In this document: positions 28,876 to 37,581 of the stretch, in pieces
Layout of the letters: the number at the start of each line of letters is the position of its first letter
How positions within the stretch are numbered: position 1 is the stretch's first letter
Made by a program: the position numbers and the translations under genes
NCBI GenBank assembly: GCA_029936815.1
Contig: JAPYRX010000008.1
Coordinates: 18,501 to 82,500, forward strand
Reading direction: 5' to 3'
DNA from: Dehalococcoidia bacterium
Lineage (GTDB): Bacteria; Chloroflexota; Dehalococcoidia; Lucifugimonadales; GCA-002694895
Length of the DNA: 64,000 nt
The notes under the pieces: generated by a model
Told to the model about the DNA's origin: nothing
Databases searched by the model: none
The model's input: only the letters and a program-made list of their open reading frames with translations

Positions 28876-29295
28876 TTATACATCAGACCAAATCGTTTTA
28901 TAACCATTACCAATTATTGCATTCTTTATTTTAGATTCTTCTAATAATCGTAATTCTTCAATAGCGTCATCTAATTTAATAAATGCATCTTCATCTACCA
29001 AATAAAAAATGTTTTCAAGTAATTTATCCCATACACTATCATCAGTGAGAACTTTTAGATAAGAATGCCAAGGAATGACTATAAAATTTTTAACTTCATT
29101 TAATCCTGGTCTCAAATCATTTAAAATTTTAATTCTTTCATCAAGAGATTTTGCTATCGGAAAAACTTTAATCAAGACATCCCCATCTTTTTCTCTTCTA
29201 TCTAAAACTAAAGAAGCTTCCAAGTTAAAGAAAACAATTGAAACCACATCAGAATCAGTAATATTATTTATAAAATTATTTAAATCGTTAAACAT
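28876..29295 (-). CDS. unrecognised acidic protein downstream of etfA, 139 aa
   Basis: No family recognised. I chose ATG 29295, giving 139 aa, because it lies 2 bp after the etfA stop; an upstream in-frame ATG at 29355 would overlap etfA by nearly 60 bp. It has alternating short hydrophobic strands (VVSIVFFNLEASLVLDR, FIVIPWHSYL) and acidic helices, suggesting a small alpha/beta fold without signal or membrane helix. It is probably co-transcribed with etfBA and the NpdG-like gene. Confidence 0.65.
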   Translation of the reverse strand: MFNDLNNFINNITDSDVVSIVFFNLEASLVLDRREKDGDVLIKVFPIAKSLDERIKILNDLRPGLNEVKNFIVIPWHSYLKVLTDDSVWDKLLENIFYLVDEDAFIKLDDAIEELRLLEESKIKNAIIGNGYKTIWSDV

Positions 29296-29297
29296 TA

Positions 29298-30272
29298 TTA
29301 ATTTTTTACCAAGTTCTGTAAAGTATCTAAAAAACCAGGGAGTATATTTTTCCAATCACCAACAGCACCAATTTCAGCATCTTTGAAAATATTTGCATCT
29401 ACATTTTTATCAATAGAAACAATATGTTTAGAGTTACTACACCCCGCCATATGTTGGCTTGCACCTGAAATACCAACTGTAAAATATAAATTTGGTGAAA
29501 TATCTTTTCCAGTCAATCCAATTTGATATGAATGATCTTTCCATCCCGAGTCACAAACTGCCCTAGAAGCTCCAACAGCAGCATTGAGTAATTTTGCAAT
29601 TTCTTCTAAAGTATCAAAAGGCTCTGGACCTCCAAGTCCTCTTCCGCCTGCAACAACGATGTCAGCATCTTCTAATCGTATCCCATCTGATTGTTCTTGA
29701 ATTCTTTCTATAATTTGCGAGTTTGTTTCAATGTTATGTTCATACTCAAAAAATTCAATAGAAGGATTAATATTTTTTTCATCAAATTCATCAAAAACTT
29801 TAGTTCTAATGCAAAATATTTGTTTATCTGATTTGATTTTAACTTTTGCTAGATAATTTCCCCCAAACACTGGTCGTACTCCAATCCAATGATTATCACT
29901 TTCTTCAATAGATAAACAATCATTAACAATTCCATATTTATACTTAAAAGCTAGTCTTGGAGCCAAATCTTGCCCAACTGAAGTTTTAGGTATAATAATT
30001 TTTTCAGGTAATAATTGATCAATAATTCCAGTTGCAAGTTTCATCAAAATATTAGGGTTAAATTGATTGGTATCAATATTTTTATAACCAACAACTTTTC
30101 CTACCGGGATATTTTGAAGTATAGATTCTTTAGAATACAAATCATCCCCTAAAGCTGCTACTATGATATTTTTACTATCTATATTTAGATCTCTCAACAT
30201 AGATATCATTTCTAATACACTAGAATCAAAATCATTTTCATATATTTCAGTAAATATTAATACTTTACTCAT
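29298..30272 (-). CDS. etfA: electron transfer flavoprotein, alpha subunit
   Basis: A 324-aa FAD-binding subunit. The C-terminal domain has GGRGLGGPEPFDTLEEIA, AAVGASRAVCDSGW, the GQTGK-like GLTGKDISPNLYF, and GISGASQHMAGC, all expected FAD contacts, and SIDKNVDANIF. The second of two adjacent ATGs (30272) has the better distance from the AAGGAG site. It accepts electrons from acyl-CoA or other dehydrogenases with EtfB. etfB is immediately upstream. Confidence 0.93.
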   Translation of the reverse strand: MSKVLIFTEIYENDFDSSVLEMISMLRDLNIDSKNIIVAALGDDLYSKESILQNIPVGKVVGYKNIDTNQFNPNILMKLATGIIDQLLPEKIIIPKTSVGQDLAPRLAFKYKYGIVNDCLSIEESDNHWIGVRPVFGGNYLAKVKIKSDKQIFCIRTKVFDEFDEKNINPSIEFFEYEHNIETNSQIIERIQEQSDGIRLEDADIVVAGGRGLGGPEPFDTLEEIAKLLNAAVGASRAVCDSGWKDHSYQIGLTGKDISPNLYFTVGISGASQHMAGCSNSKHIVSIDKNVDANIFKDAEIGAVGDWKNILPGFLDTLQNLVKN

Positions 30273-30285
30273 CATAATCTCCTTG

Positions 30286-31080
30286 TTAAATCAAATTCTT
30301 ATCTCGTAATTTCAATGCAAGATTCCTACCAATATCGTACTCGTCTTCTCCTGCTACAAATTCACAATTGGAATCTTTTTCAGGTATGAAAATCTCAATA
30401 ATTTCATTAGTGCTAATCAAATCTTCATCTGTTAAGTCAATATCTTCCAAAGAAAAAATAGTAGGTTGGATTTTCCCTGCTGCCATAATTCCTCTTAAAT
30501 TTGGATACCTGGGTTCACCATATTCATTACTCACCGTAACTAATATCGGAGATGAAGTTTTAACCTTCTCTATTCCTCCGGGGATAATTCTATCAATAAC
30601 AATTTCATTATTATCTACTGTAATTCCTTTTGCTAATGTTACACATTCTATATTTAATAATTCAGCAATTCCAATAGGTACTTGAGCATTATCCCAATCA
30701 GAAGCATGTCGTCCGCATAAAATCAGATCGAAATCTCCTATTTTTCGAATCGCCTTATATAAAACATTTGATGTAACAAAAGGGTCTGTTTGATCTAATT
30801 TATCATCTTTGACTAAAAATAAATTTTGGCAGCCCATAGATAAAGGTTTTTTAATTACATCCATACTAAAATCCTTGCCTACAGATAGTATGGTTATGTC
30901 TGTTGCTGGAATCTGTTCTTTTATATTCAAAGCAGCTTCGACAGCATTCTCATCAAATCCATTAAGCACTTTTGACACTCCTTGTTTAGGAGAAAATTTC
31001 CATAAATCAGAATCTATATCTATCGAATTCACAGGAACCTCAGGGTCAATAACTTCTTTTACACATACTAATATTTTCAT
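30286..31080 (-). CDS. etfB: electron transfer flavoprotein, beta subunit
   Basis: A 264-aa ETF beta subunit. The N-terminus MKILVCVKEVIDPEVPV is characteristic. FDENAVEAALNIKE, DLILCGRHASDWDNAQVPIGIAELL and EPRYPNLRGIMAA follow, the last being the conserved recognition-loop/AMP-binding region. It forms the heterodimer with EtfA, encoded about 10 bp downstream. The partner dehydrogenase and ETF:quinone oxidoreductase are not in the window. Confidence 0.93.
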   Translation of the reverse strand: MKILVCVKEVIDPEVPVNSIDIDSDLWKFSPKQGVSKVLNGFDENAVEAALNIKEQIPATDITILSVGKDFSMDVIKKPLSMGCQNLFLVKDDKLDQTDPFVTSNVLYKAIRKIGDFDLILCGRHASDWDNAQVPIGIAELLNIECVTLAKGITVDNNEIVIDRIIPGGIEKVKTSSPILVTVSNEYGEPRYPNLRGIMAAGKIQPTIFSLEDIDLTDEDLISTNEIIEIFIPEKDSNCEFVAGEDEYDIGRNLALKLRDKNLI

Positions 31081-31212
31081 ACAACACCGTTTTTATTTTA
31101 AAAAAGAGTTATATGAAATTATCTCTTCTTTACAAACCATCTGTCAAACGTTATTAGATTAAATTAATTACCAAAATTACCAAGAAAATACATACAAGTA
31201 TTAAATAAATAC

Positions 31213-31240
31213 TTGACAAGTTTTAAACATGTATTAAAAT
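31213..31240 (+). promoter_or_regulatory. promoter of the zinc-ribbon gene
   Basis: A consensus -35 TTGACA (31213-31218) is 16 nt from TAAAAT (31235-31240), with GGAG (31258-31261) before the ATG at 31267. This is one of the best-formed promoters in the window, implying steady expression. Confidence 0.55.
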
Positions 31241-31266
31241 AAATGTAATTTAATAAAGGAGACATA

Positions 31267-31722
31267 ATGCAGCAGCCAGCAGAAACATTAAGTAATCACA
31301 CGACTTTAAGTAAAGTGATCTCAAATAAAAACACAGGGAAATTATTGTGCCCTAAATGTTCTAGCGTAATTGTTAGAACATATTATGAACCTCAATGCTT
31401 ACAATGTGGTTATGTAGATTATTCTACTCCATTAGAAAAAATTGAATCTCCCGGAAGTACTGTGGTAGGATCAGCAACTAGGTATATGGTTCGATATAAA
31501 GGTCATTCTGAAAATTTCAAAGAAAAACTTGCGCATGTTAAAGTTGTTCGAGAAAAAAACAGAATAATTTTTAACGTGGATTGTCCATTTTGTGAAACAT
31601 CTATGGAACAAACATCGTTATCAGGTAAAAGAAAAGATTTACGAGAAGAAAGGTTTAAATGCAATCAAGGCCATCGAGTTTCTTTACTACCATCAAAGAA
31701 AAGCGGCATTACCTGGAGATAG
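31267..31722 (+). CDS. double zinc-ribbon protein, 151 aa
   Basis: Not assigned to a named family. Two zinc-finger modules are visible: residues ~29-48 LLCPKCSSV…PQCLQCGYVD (CxxC-x13-CxxC) and a later pair CPFC…CNQGHRV, with a His as possible fourth ligand. Between them is a basic region (RYMVRYKGHSENFKEKLAHVK). The Cys pattern suggests an RNA- or DNA-binding protein. It has its own strong promoter and a good ribosome-binding site, and no clear operon partner. Confidence 0.7.
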   Translation: MQQPAETLSNHTTLSKVISNKNTGKLLCPKCSSVIVRTYYEPQCLQCGYVDYSTPLEKIESPGSTVVGSATRYMVRYKGHSENFKEKLAHVKVVREKNRIIFNVDCPFCETSMEQTSLSGKRKDLREERFKCNQGHRVSLLPSKKSGITWR

Positions 31723-31766
31723 TAAATTAAATATTATTTATTACTTATATCTGACTAATACTAAGT

Positions 31767-31772
31767 TATAAT
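31767..31772 (+). promoter_or_regulatory. -10 hexamer TATAAT of the MetF-like gene
   Basis: TATAAT ends 6 nt before the ATG at 31779 with no ribosome-binding site, so the mRNA is probably leaderless. Confidence 0.45.
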
Positions 31773-31778
31773 TTTTCT

Positions 31779-32633
31779 ATGAAAGAAAATTACTTAGTGA
31801 CAATTCCTGTTTTTAAAAATTACGAAGAAATTCATCTCGAGCATTTAAAGAACTTAAATGTAAGTCACTTTATACTTCCTCAAATCTCATCTGTTAGAAT
31901 TGACACGTCATCATTGGCATATTATCTAAATAAATCTATTAATAAAGAAATTATATTAACAATTAATACTGTTGATACAAACTTAAGATACATTCAATCC
32001 AGAATTTTAGGTGCACAATTATTTAATCTTTCTAAATTTATTATTACAAAAGGAGATTCGAAATCTTTACAAAAGAGTAATGATAAAGTGATAAATGATT
32101 CGAAACCTGTATTTGAATATCCTACAACTGAGGTTATTTTTCACATAGCTAACATGGCTAAAGGATACGATTTTCTGCAAAACAAATTAAATAGAAAAAT
32201 TAATGCTTATATAGGAAGTACTATAGAGTTAACTGATATATCGAATAAGAATATTGAATTAGTGAAAAATAAAATAATTAATGGTACAAAATTTTTCATA
32301 ACAAACCCCATATATGATTATAATAAATACAAAGAATTTCTCAATTCATATGAACAAAGATCCAATTCAAAATTTGTAACCGATATATATGTAAGTATAA
32401 GAATGGATTTACCTAGAAATTCATTCTATGACACAGAATTTAAAAAATCAAAATATCTATCGACAGGATTATCAAAAGATAAATACTATTTCAACCTAGT
32501 GAATCATTTTAAAGCGAATGGAATAAACAAATTTAATTTCATTTTACCGTCGAATAAATACAATTTTGATAAATTGAATCAAGAAATAATATTAATTAAC
32601 AACATAATTGAAAAAATAAAAGTTAAAAATTAG
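31779..32633 (+). CDS. methylenetetrahydrofolate reductase-like protein
   Basis: 284-residue divergent MetF-type TIM barrel. ILGAQLFNLSKFIITKGDS matches the LLGA…VL.LTGD segment of MTHFR, and IELVKNKIINGTKFFITNPIYD matches the KI.AGA.F..TQ..FD segment. The overall length fits. The N-terminal region is poorly conserved, so flavin binding and use of folate are inferred. A folate-dependent C1 reductase of altered specificity is possible. Confidence 0.6.
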   Translation: MKENYLVTIPVFKNYEEIHLEHLKNLNVSHFILPQISSVRIDTSSLAYYLNKSINKEIILTINTVDTNLRYIQSRILGAQLFNLSKFIITKGDSKSLQKSNDKVINDSKPVFEYPTTEVIFHIANMAKGYDFLQNKLNRKINAYIGSTIELTDISNKNIELVKNKIINGTKFFITNPIYDYNKYKEFLNSYEQRSNSKFVTDIYVSIRMDLPRNSFYDTEFKKSKYLSTGLSKDKYYFNLVNHFKANGINKFNFILPSNKYNFDKLNQEIILINNIIEKIKVKN

Positions 32634-32702
32634 CGATTTTAAATTGTGATTTGATACTATATACATAATAATTATTCTATAAAAACATAGAAGAGGGTTC
32701 AA

Positions 32703-33914
32703 ATGAGCATATATCAAGAATTTGGCGTACGTACAATTTTTAATTTAGCAGGAACGTCTACAAGAGTCGGAGGCCCAGTTTTAGCTAAAGAAGTTGCTGA
32801 TGCTATGGTTAACGCTTCGCAACATTCAGTTGACATGACAGAATTACAAGCTAGTGCTTCCGAATATATATCTAAAATCACAGGCTCAGAAGCTGCTTAT
32901 GTTACAGCAGGAGCTTCAGCGGGATTAACTATGGCTGCCGCCTCTATTTTGGCTGGGCTTGATCCAGCAAAAATGGAAGAATTACCCAGGGTTAAAAGTA
33001 ATAAAAACCAATTTATTATTTCGAGAGAACATAGAAGTGGTTATGATCACGCATTCAGATTAGCTGGCGCAGAAACAGTGGATGTGGGAATGAATGAAAT
33101 TCTTTCTGGAGCCGGAGTAAGAAGAACGGAAGCATGGGAATATGAATCAGCAATCAACGAAAGAACTGCAGGAATAATTTATGTAGCGACAGAAAATTCA
33201 GAACCTCCAATTGAATCAATAATAGATATTGCTAAAAAACACAATCTTCCAGTTGTAGTTGATGCTGCAGGGCAATTACCACCTCGTGATAATCTTAGAA
33301 TCTTTATTGAAAAAGGAGCAGATTTAGTCGCTTATAGCGGAGGAAAAGCAATAAAAGGGCCTCAATCATCAGGAATATTATGTGGGAAAAAAGAATATAT
33401 AAGTTCAGTGGCAATGCAATCATTAGATATGGATGAATTTTTTGATATTTGGAATCCTCCATTTAATCTAATTGATAAATCAAAAATAACCGCGATTCCT
33501 AGACATGGAATTGGGAGAGGCTTTAAAGTTGCAAAAGAAGAAATAGCAGGGTTACTTGTTGCGTTACGAATGTTTATTGAAAAAGACATCGAATCAGAAA
33601 TGGAAAAATGTACAAAATTTCTTGCAATAATCAGTAATGAAATCAAATCTCTGAATTCAGACAAAGTGTCAACAAATATAATTTTGCCAAAGAATACTGA
33701 ACAATACCCAATATTAAATCTTACAAGTACAACATTAAATCTTTTTGATTTAAGTAATAAATTTAAAAATGATGCAGGATTATTTTTAAATGAAACAGGA
33801 TTGAACGATAATCACCTTACTATACACCCTATGAATTTATCAGATGAAAATATTGGAGAAATCACTTCGAGTTTAAAAAATCAACTAAATGAATTTATGA
33901 GTAAGGGGATTTGA
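32703..33914 (+). CDS. SelA-like PLP enzyme (TIGR01437-type, function unknown)
   Basis: A 403-aa fold-type I PLP enzyme related to SelA and D-glucosaminate-6-phosphate ammonia lyase. The PLP lysine is in YSGGKAIKGPQSSG, DAAGQLPP holds the aspartate, and HRSGYDHAF and GAGVRRTE mark the substrate side. It lacks SelA's N-terminal tRNA-binding domain, and true SelA is encoded at 59979-61367, so it should not make selenocysteinyl-tRNA. A GAGGG site precedes the ATG. A small desulforedoxin-like gene begins just after it. Confidence 0.82.
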   Translation: MSIYQEFGVRTIFNLAGTSTRVGGPVLAKEVADAMVNASQHSVDMTELQASASEYISKITGSEAAYVTAGASAGLTMAAASILAGLDPAKMEELPRVKSNKNQFIISREHRSGYDHAFRLAGAETVDVGMNEILSGAGVRRTEAWEYESAINERTAGIIYVATENSEPPIESIIDIAKKHNLPVVVDAAGQLPPRDNLRIFIEKGADLVAYSGGKAIKGPQSSGILCGKKEYISSVAMQSLDMDEFFDIWNPPFNLIDKSKITAIPRHGIGRGFKVAKEEIAGLLVALRMFIEKDIESEMEKCTKFLAIISNEIKSLNSDKVSTNIILPKNTEQYPILNLTSTTLNLFDLSNKFKNDAGLFLNETGLNDNHLTIHPMNLSDENIGEITSSLKNQLNEFMSKGI

Positions 33915-33916
33915 TT

Positions 33917-34213
33917 ATGGAAATAAAAGTAGGATCAAGAATAAGATGCTTAAAAACTTCAGCAGAGTTTATGGTAGTAAAAACAGGAAATGGGAAACTT
34001 ACTAATGATGACTTAGAATTAGTTGAATCTAAATCAAGTGATATATCAGATACCAAATCAGATATGAATGGCCCAGGTAATGTTTTAGGAAAAAGATATG
34101 AATCTAAAACTGGGATTATTGTATTATGCACAAAAGCAGGTGCCGGTATTATAAGCTGCAATGATGAACCTATGACTGAAGTGAAACCAAAAAGACTTCC
34201 ATCTTCAGATTAA
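33917..34213 (+). CDS. small degenerate tandem desulforedoxin-like protein, 98 aa
   Basis: Two similar halves are visible: VGSRIRCLKTSAEFMVVKTG near residues 5-24 and LGKRYESKTGIIVLCTKAG near residues 52-70, the latter followed by SCNDEPMTEVKPK. This pattern (G-x-R-Y-x-C … G-x-G-x-x-C-C-G-x-P-M) resembles desulforedoxin/desulfoferrodoxin iron sites, but most metal cysteines are absent. The ATG at 33917 is preferred to TTG 33911; AAGGGGA lies upstream. It starts 2 bp after the SelA-like gene and is probably its partner. Confidence 0.5.
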   Translation: MEIKVGSRIRCLKTSAEFMVVKTGNGKLTNDDLELVESKSSDISDTKSDMNGPGNVLGKRYESKTGIIVLCTKAGAGIISCNDEPMTEVKPKRLPSSD

Positions 34214-34269
34214 TTTAAAGTATTTTAATATATGGGGGGAAAGAAGATTCATAAGTTGATTTGTGTTTA

Positions 34270-35151
34270 TTAATTTATTGGTATCAAACCTTTTGCTTGA
34301 TAATATTGTTCGTCTGCTTTGTAAGAACTTCTTACTAAGGGGCCAGATACTACACCTTTAAAGCCTAATTTCAAGCCTATAACTCTTAGTTCGTTAAACT
34401 CTTCTGGTTTATACCATTTTTCTACTTTTACATGCTTAGAAGTAGGTTTAATATATTGCCCAATAGATAACAAGTCGCAATCTGCAGATCTTAGGTCGTT
34501 CATTGTAGAAATAATTTCATCCCAAGTTTCACCAAGTCCAACCATTAATCCTGATTTAGTAACACTATAATTGTTTAACTCTTTTGCCTTTAGTAACAAG
34601 TCTAAAGATAATTTGTAATTTCCTTTAGCACGAACAAATTTAAATACTCTTTGCACTGTTTCTATATTATGATTTAGAGTCTCAGGATTAGCATCCATAA
34701 CTGATTTTAAATCATCCCAATCGCCTTGGAAATCTGGTATCAAAACTTCAACCTTACAACCTGGTGAATTTTTGTGTATCAAATTAATCGTTTGTCTAAA
34801 AATAAAAGCGCCACCATCAGGGAGATCATCTCTATCAACTGATGTGATGACTGCATATTTTAAATTTAATTTTTGAACAGCATCAGAAACTCTTATCGGT
34901 TCCTTAATATCTAATCCTATTGGTTTACCAGATTTAACAGCACAATACCTGCATGCTCTAGTACAAGTGTCACCTAGAATCATGAACGTTGCGGTTCTAT
35001 TATCCCAACATTCACCTATGTTGGGGCATTTGGCATCAGCACACACTGTATTTAAAGAATTTTTCTTAATAAGATTATTAACTTCAATATAATTTTTACT
35101 TCCTGGCATTTTTGCTTTTAACCATGAAGGCAGTCTTCTAGAAGTTGTCAT
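34270..35151 (-). CDS. lipA: lipoyl synthase
   Basis: Radical-SAM enzyme (293 aa) that inserts two sulfurs into octanoyl groups on lipoyl domains. The auxiliary cluster cysteines are Cys37, Cys42 and Cys48 (CADAKCPNIGEC), and the radical-SAM CxxxCxxC is Cys63, Cys67 and Cys70. The C-terminal RSSY motif supplying the serine ligand is present near residue 276. No lipB or lplA is adjacent. It is divergent from the RNA methyltransferase gene. Confidence 0.96.
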   Translation of the reverse strand: MTTSRRLPSWLKAKMPGSKNYIEVNNLIKKNSLNTVCADAKCPNIGECWDNRTATFMILGDTCTRACRYCAVKSGKPIGLDIKEPIRVSDAVQKLNLKYAVITSVDRDDLPDGGAFIFRQTINLIHKNSPGCKVEVLIPDFQGDWDDLKSVMDANPETLNHNIETVQRVFKFVRAKGNYKLSLDLLLKAKELNNYSVTKSGLMVGLGETWDEIISTMNDLRSADCDLLSIGQYIKPTSKHVKVEKWYKPEEFNELRVIGLKLGFKGVVSGPLVRSSYKADEQYYQAKGLIPIN

Positions 35152-35217
35152 ATAATTAACTAAATAATAAGTATTAAATAAATTATATACTAATTAAAAG
35201 AAATCCAATATAAATCT

Positions 35218-36420
35218 ATGCTAAAAAAAATTAATAATAAATTAATAAAACTAAAGTTAACAGAAATTGGAATCAGTGGAGATACAACTGCAAATATAGA
35301 GAATGAAACTATCAGTGTTTTTGGAGGCATTCCAGGGGAAGAAGTCCTAGCTGAAATAAGAAATCAAAAACAAACAAAAAGGAAACAAAATCAAAGATTC
35401 GCAACTGTTAAGCATGTAATCAAATCGTCGAAGCATAGAGTTAGCACACCATGTTCATTTTATGGATTTTGTACTGGGTGTAATTGGCAACATATAGATT
35501 ACGAATATCAATTAATTCTTAAAAAACAATTATTAGAAAATGAAATATTAAAAATCACAAATGAAAAAATAAACATACAAAATATTATCAAAAGTAAGGA
35601 TCAATATAATTATAGGAATCATGCAAGATTTACAATAAGAAAAAATGGACAAATTGGTTTTACAAATAAAGTAAATAAAAAATTTGTAAGTATAAACAAA
35701 TGTTTGATAATGAATGAAAAAATCAATACTCACATTCAAAATTTAGAAACATACGTCGGAGAAACATCACAAATGTCAGTCAGAGTAGGAATAAATAAAG
35801 ATTCTTATTTAATTCAACCAAAATTTAAAAATAATAAAATCAAAACAATTACAGGGCAAAAATCATATTATGAAAAAATAGATGATTATAATTTTCAAAT
35901 TAGTTCTCCGTCATTTTTCCAGGTAAACAGCTCGCAAATAATTACAATGAAAAATACAATTTTGTCATTGCTTAAAAATACAAATAATAATTTGTTGATT
36001 GATGCATACGCAGGAGTAGGAACATTTGGGATATTGTTAAGTAATTATTTTAAAAAAATTATAGGTATTGAACAATCATATTCTGCAGTAGTAGATGCGA
36101 AATATAATATAAGGGAATTAGGAAATTATGAAATTATCATAGGAAATTCAGAAGAAATACTTTCGACAATAAAATCTGAAATCGACGTTTTACTATTGGA
36201 TCCTTCAAGAAAAGGATGTGATGAAAAACTAATACAGAATTTAATAGTAAATCCAGTGAAAAATATCATATATATTTCGTGTGAACCTAAAACATTAGCT
36301 AGAGATTTAAAATTACTAACACATCAGTCAAAGTATATAATAAAATCAATAACTCCTATAGATTTGTTTCCGAACACACATCATGTAGAAAGTATAACTT
36401 TATTAACATTAAATAATTAA
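35218..36420 (+). CDS. RNA (uracil-5-)-methyltransferase, RumA/TrmA family
   Basis: A 400-aa m5U methyltransferase. The N-terminal TRAM-like region precedes an Fe-S cluster site C-x5-C-x2-C (CSFYGFCTGC) with a fourth Cys in NKCLI. The AdoMet domain has DAYAGVGTFGILLS, and LLDPSRKGC plus YISCEPKTLARD hold the catalytic cysteine and base. It methylates U1939 or U747 of 23S rRNA, or tRNA U54; the exact target is not determined. tatB follows 4 bp later. Confidence 0.9.
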   Translation: MLKKINNKLIKLKLTEIGISGDTTANIENETISVFGGIPGEEVLAEIRNQKQTKRKQNQRFATVKHVIKSSKHRVSTPCSFYGFCTGCNWQHIDYEYQLILKKQLLENEILKITNEKINIQNIIKSKDQYNYRNHARFTIRKNGQIGFTNKVNKKFVSINKCLIMNEKINTHIQNLETYVGETSQMSVRVGINKDSYLIQPKFKNNKIKTITGQKSYYEKIDDYNFQISSPSFFQVNSSQIITMKNTILSLLKNTNNNLLIDAYAGVGTFGILLSNYFKKIIGIEQSYSAVVDAKYNIRELGNYEIIIGNSEEILSTIKSEIDVLLLDPSRKGCDEKLIQNLIVNPVKNIIYISCEPKTLARDLKLLTHQSKYIIKSITPIDLFPNTHHVESITLLTLNN

Positions 36421-36424
36421 AAAA

Positions 36425-36616
36425 ATGAATATCTTTAACATTGGTAGCATGGAAATTATATGGGTGTTAGCAATTGCTCTAATAATTTTAGGGCCATCTA
36501 GGCTTGTACAATTTTCGAAAGATCTAAGTAAACTTTTAAAATCATCAAGAAGATGGATTATAGAATTACAAAATTCATTTGATATAAATTATAACGATGA
36601 AGAAAAAAATGACTAA
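36425..36616 (+). CDS. tatB: Tat translocase subunit TatA/TatB-like
   Basis: A 63-aa single-span membrane protein: hydrophobic helix MEIIWVLAIALIILGPSRL, then amphipathic helix. The GPSRL turn resembles TatB/TatA-type hinges. Adjacent tatC (overlap about 20 bp) supports a TatBC pair. A second, TatA-like gene lies convergent at 37339-37527, so I call this one TatB-like, though sequence alone does not distinguish well. Confidence 0.8.
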   Translation: MNIFNIGSMEIIWVLAIALIILGPSRLVQFSKDLSKLLKSSRRWIIELQNSFDINYNDEEKND

Positions 36617-37337
36617 AAATGAAACCAAAAACACATTCTCAAATCATATACAAGAATTGAGGAAAAGAATTGGAATAAGTTTTATAGCTATGATTATAGC
36701 TGGAATAGGTACATTTATTTTTCACAAAGAAATATTAGAGTTTTTAATAAATCCGCCTAATGGGATAACATATTTCCAGACTACAAAACCTATCTACACA
36801 GAATTAACAGAATATATTTCAGTTGCAATAAAAGTTTCAATTTACACAGGATTATTAATATCGTCACCGATTATATTTCTACAGATAATTTTATTTATAA
36901 GTCCAGGATTAAAAAGGAATGAAAAAATATTTTTATATTTAAGTATCCCAATAATATATTTGACATTTGCATTAGGATTAATTTTTGGATTATATATTTT
37001 ATTTCCACCAGCAATAAAATTCCTAATAACTTATGGGTCAGATATAGCTGAGCCATATATACGAATAGGAAGCTATATTAATATATTAATTTCACTGCTT
37101 ATATGGATGGGATTAATATTTCAGACACCATTTATTATGTTTATTCTAGGAAAATTAAAAATTATTAATGCTAAAAAATTGAGTAAATCAAGAAGATATT
37201 TTTGGGTGATTGCATTCATAGTCGGAGCGATAATAACTCCAACATTTGATCCAATAAATCAGACACTTGTGGCAATCCCTGTAATAATGTTATATGAGAT
37301 AGGTTTTATATTAGTTTGGCTAATAAACAGAAAATAA
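36597..37337 (+). CDS. tatC: Sec-independent protein translocase TatC
   Basis: 246-aa integral membrane protein with six predicted helices. HIQELRKRIGISF is the cytoplasmic N-terminal motif (HL.ELR.R), and the FLISPGLKRNEK region is the family's conserved loop. It receives twin-arginine signal peptides with TatB. It is coupled to the upstream gene by overlap. Its stop is 1 bp from the convergent tatA stop. Confidence 0.95.
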   Translation: MKKKMTKNETKNTFSNHIQELRKRIGISFIAMIIAGIGTFIFHKEILEFLINPPNGITYFQTTKPIYTELTEYISVAIKVSIYTGLLISSPIIFLQIILFISPGLKRNEKIFLYLSIPIIYLTFALGLIFGLYILFPPAIKFLITYGSDIAEPYIRIGSYINILISLLIWMGLIFQTPFIMFILGKLKIINAKKLSKSRRYFWVIAFIVGAIITPTFDPINQTLVAIPVIMLYEIGFILVWLINRK

Positions 37338-37338
37338 A

Positions 37339-37527
37339 CTATGATTTTTTAGATTTGGAGGATGAAATTGATTTTTGTTCGGTTTCAGCATCGTCTGATT
37401 GCGTTTTACGAAATTCTTTAATTGCTTTTCCAAATGAACTTCCGATTTCAGGAAGTTTTTTAGCTCCAAACAACAATATTCCAATACCTAATATCGCTAT
37501 TAATTCTGTTGGACCTAATCCGAACAT
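37339..37527 (-). CDS. tatA: Sec-independent protein translocase TatA
   Basis: A 62-aa single-span protein with MFGLGPTELIAILGIGILLFGAKKLPEIG, the classic TatA helix and FGAKKLPE hinge, and a Lys/Ser-rich tail (SSSKSKKS). It is on the opposite strand from tatBC with a 1-bp gap, which is an unusual arrangement. Confidence 0.92.
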   Translation of the reverse strand: MFGLGPTELIAILGIGILLFGAKKLPEIGSSFGKAIKEFRKTQSDDAETEQKSISSSKSKKS

Positions 37528-37581
37528 TTAATCACCTTAATATAATAATAAATACATAATACTTAAATTAATCAGGTAAAT

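Noticed and set aside
29296..29355. Longer N-terminus for the 139-aa gene after etfA
   Set aside because: It would overlap etfA by about 60 bp; the ATG 2 bp after the etfA stop is more economical.
32703..33914. Second selA gene
   Set aside because: It lacks the N-terminal tRNA-binding domain and fits the SelA-like unknown group; the full SelA is at 59979-61367.
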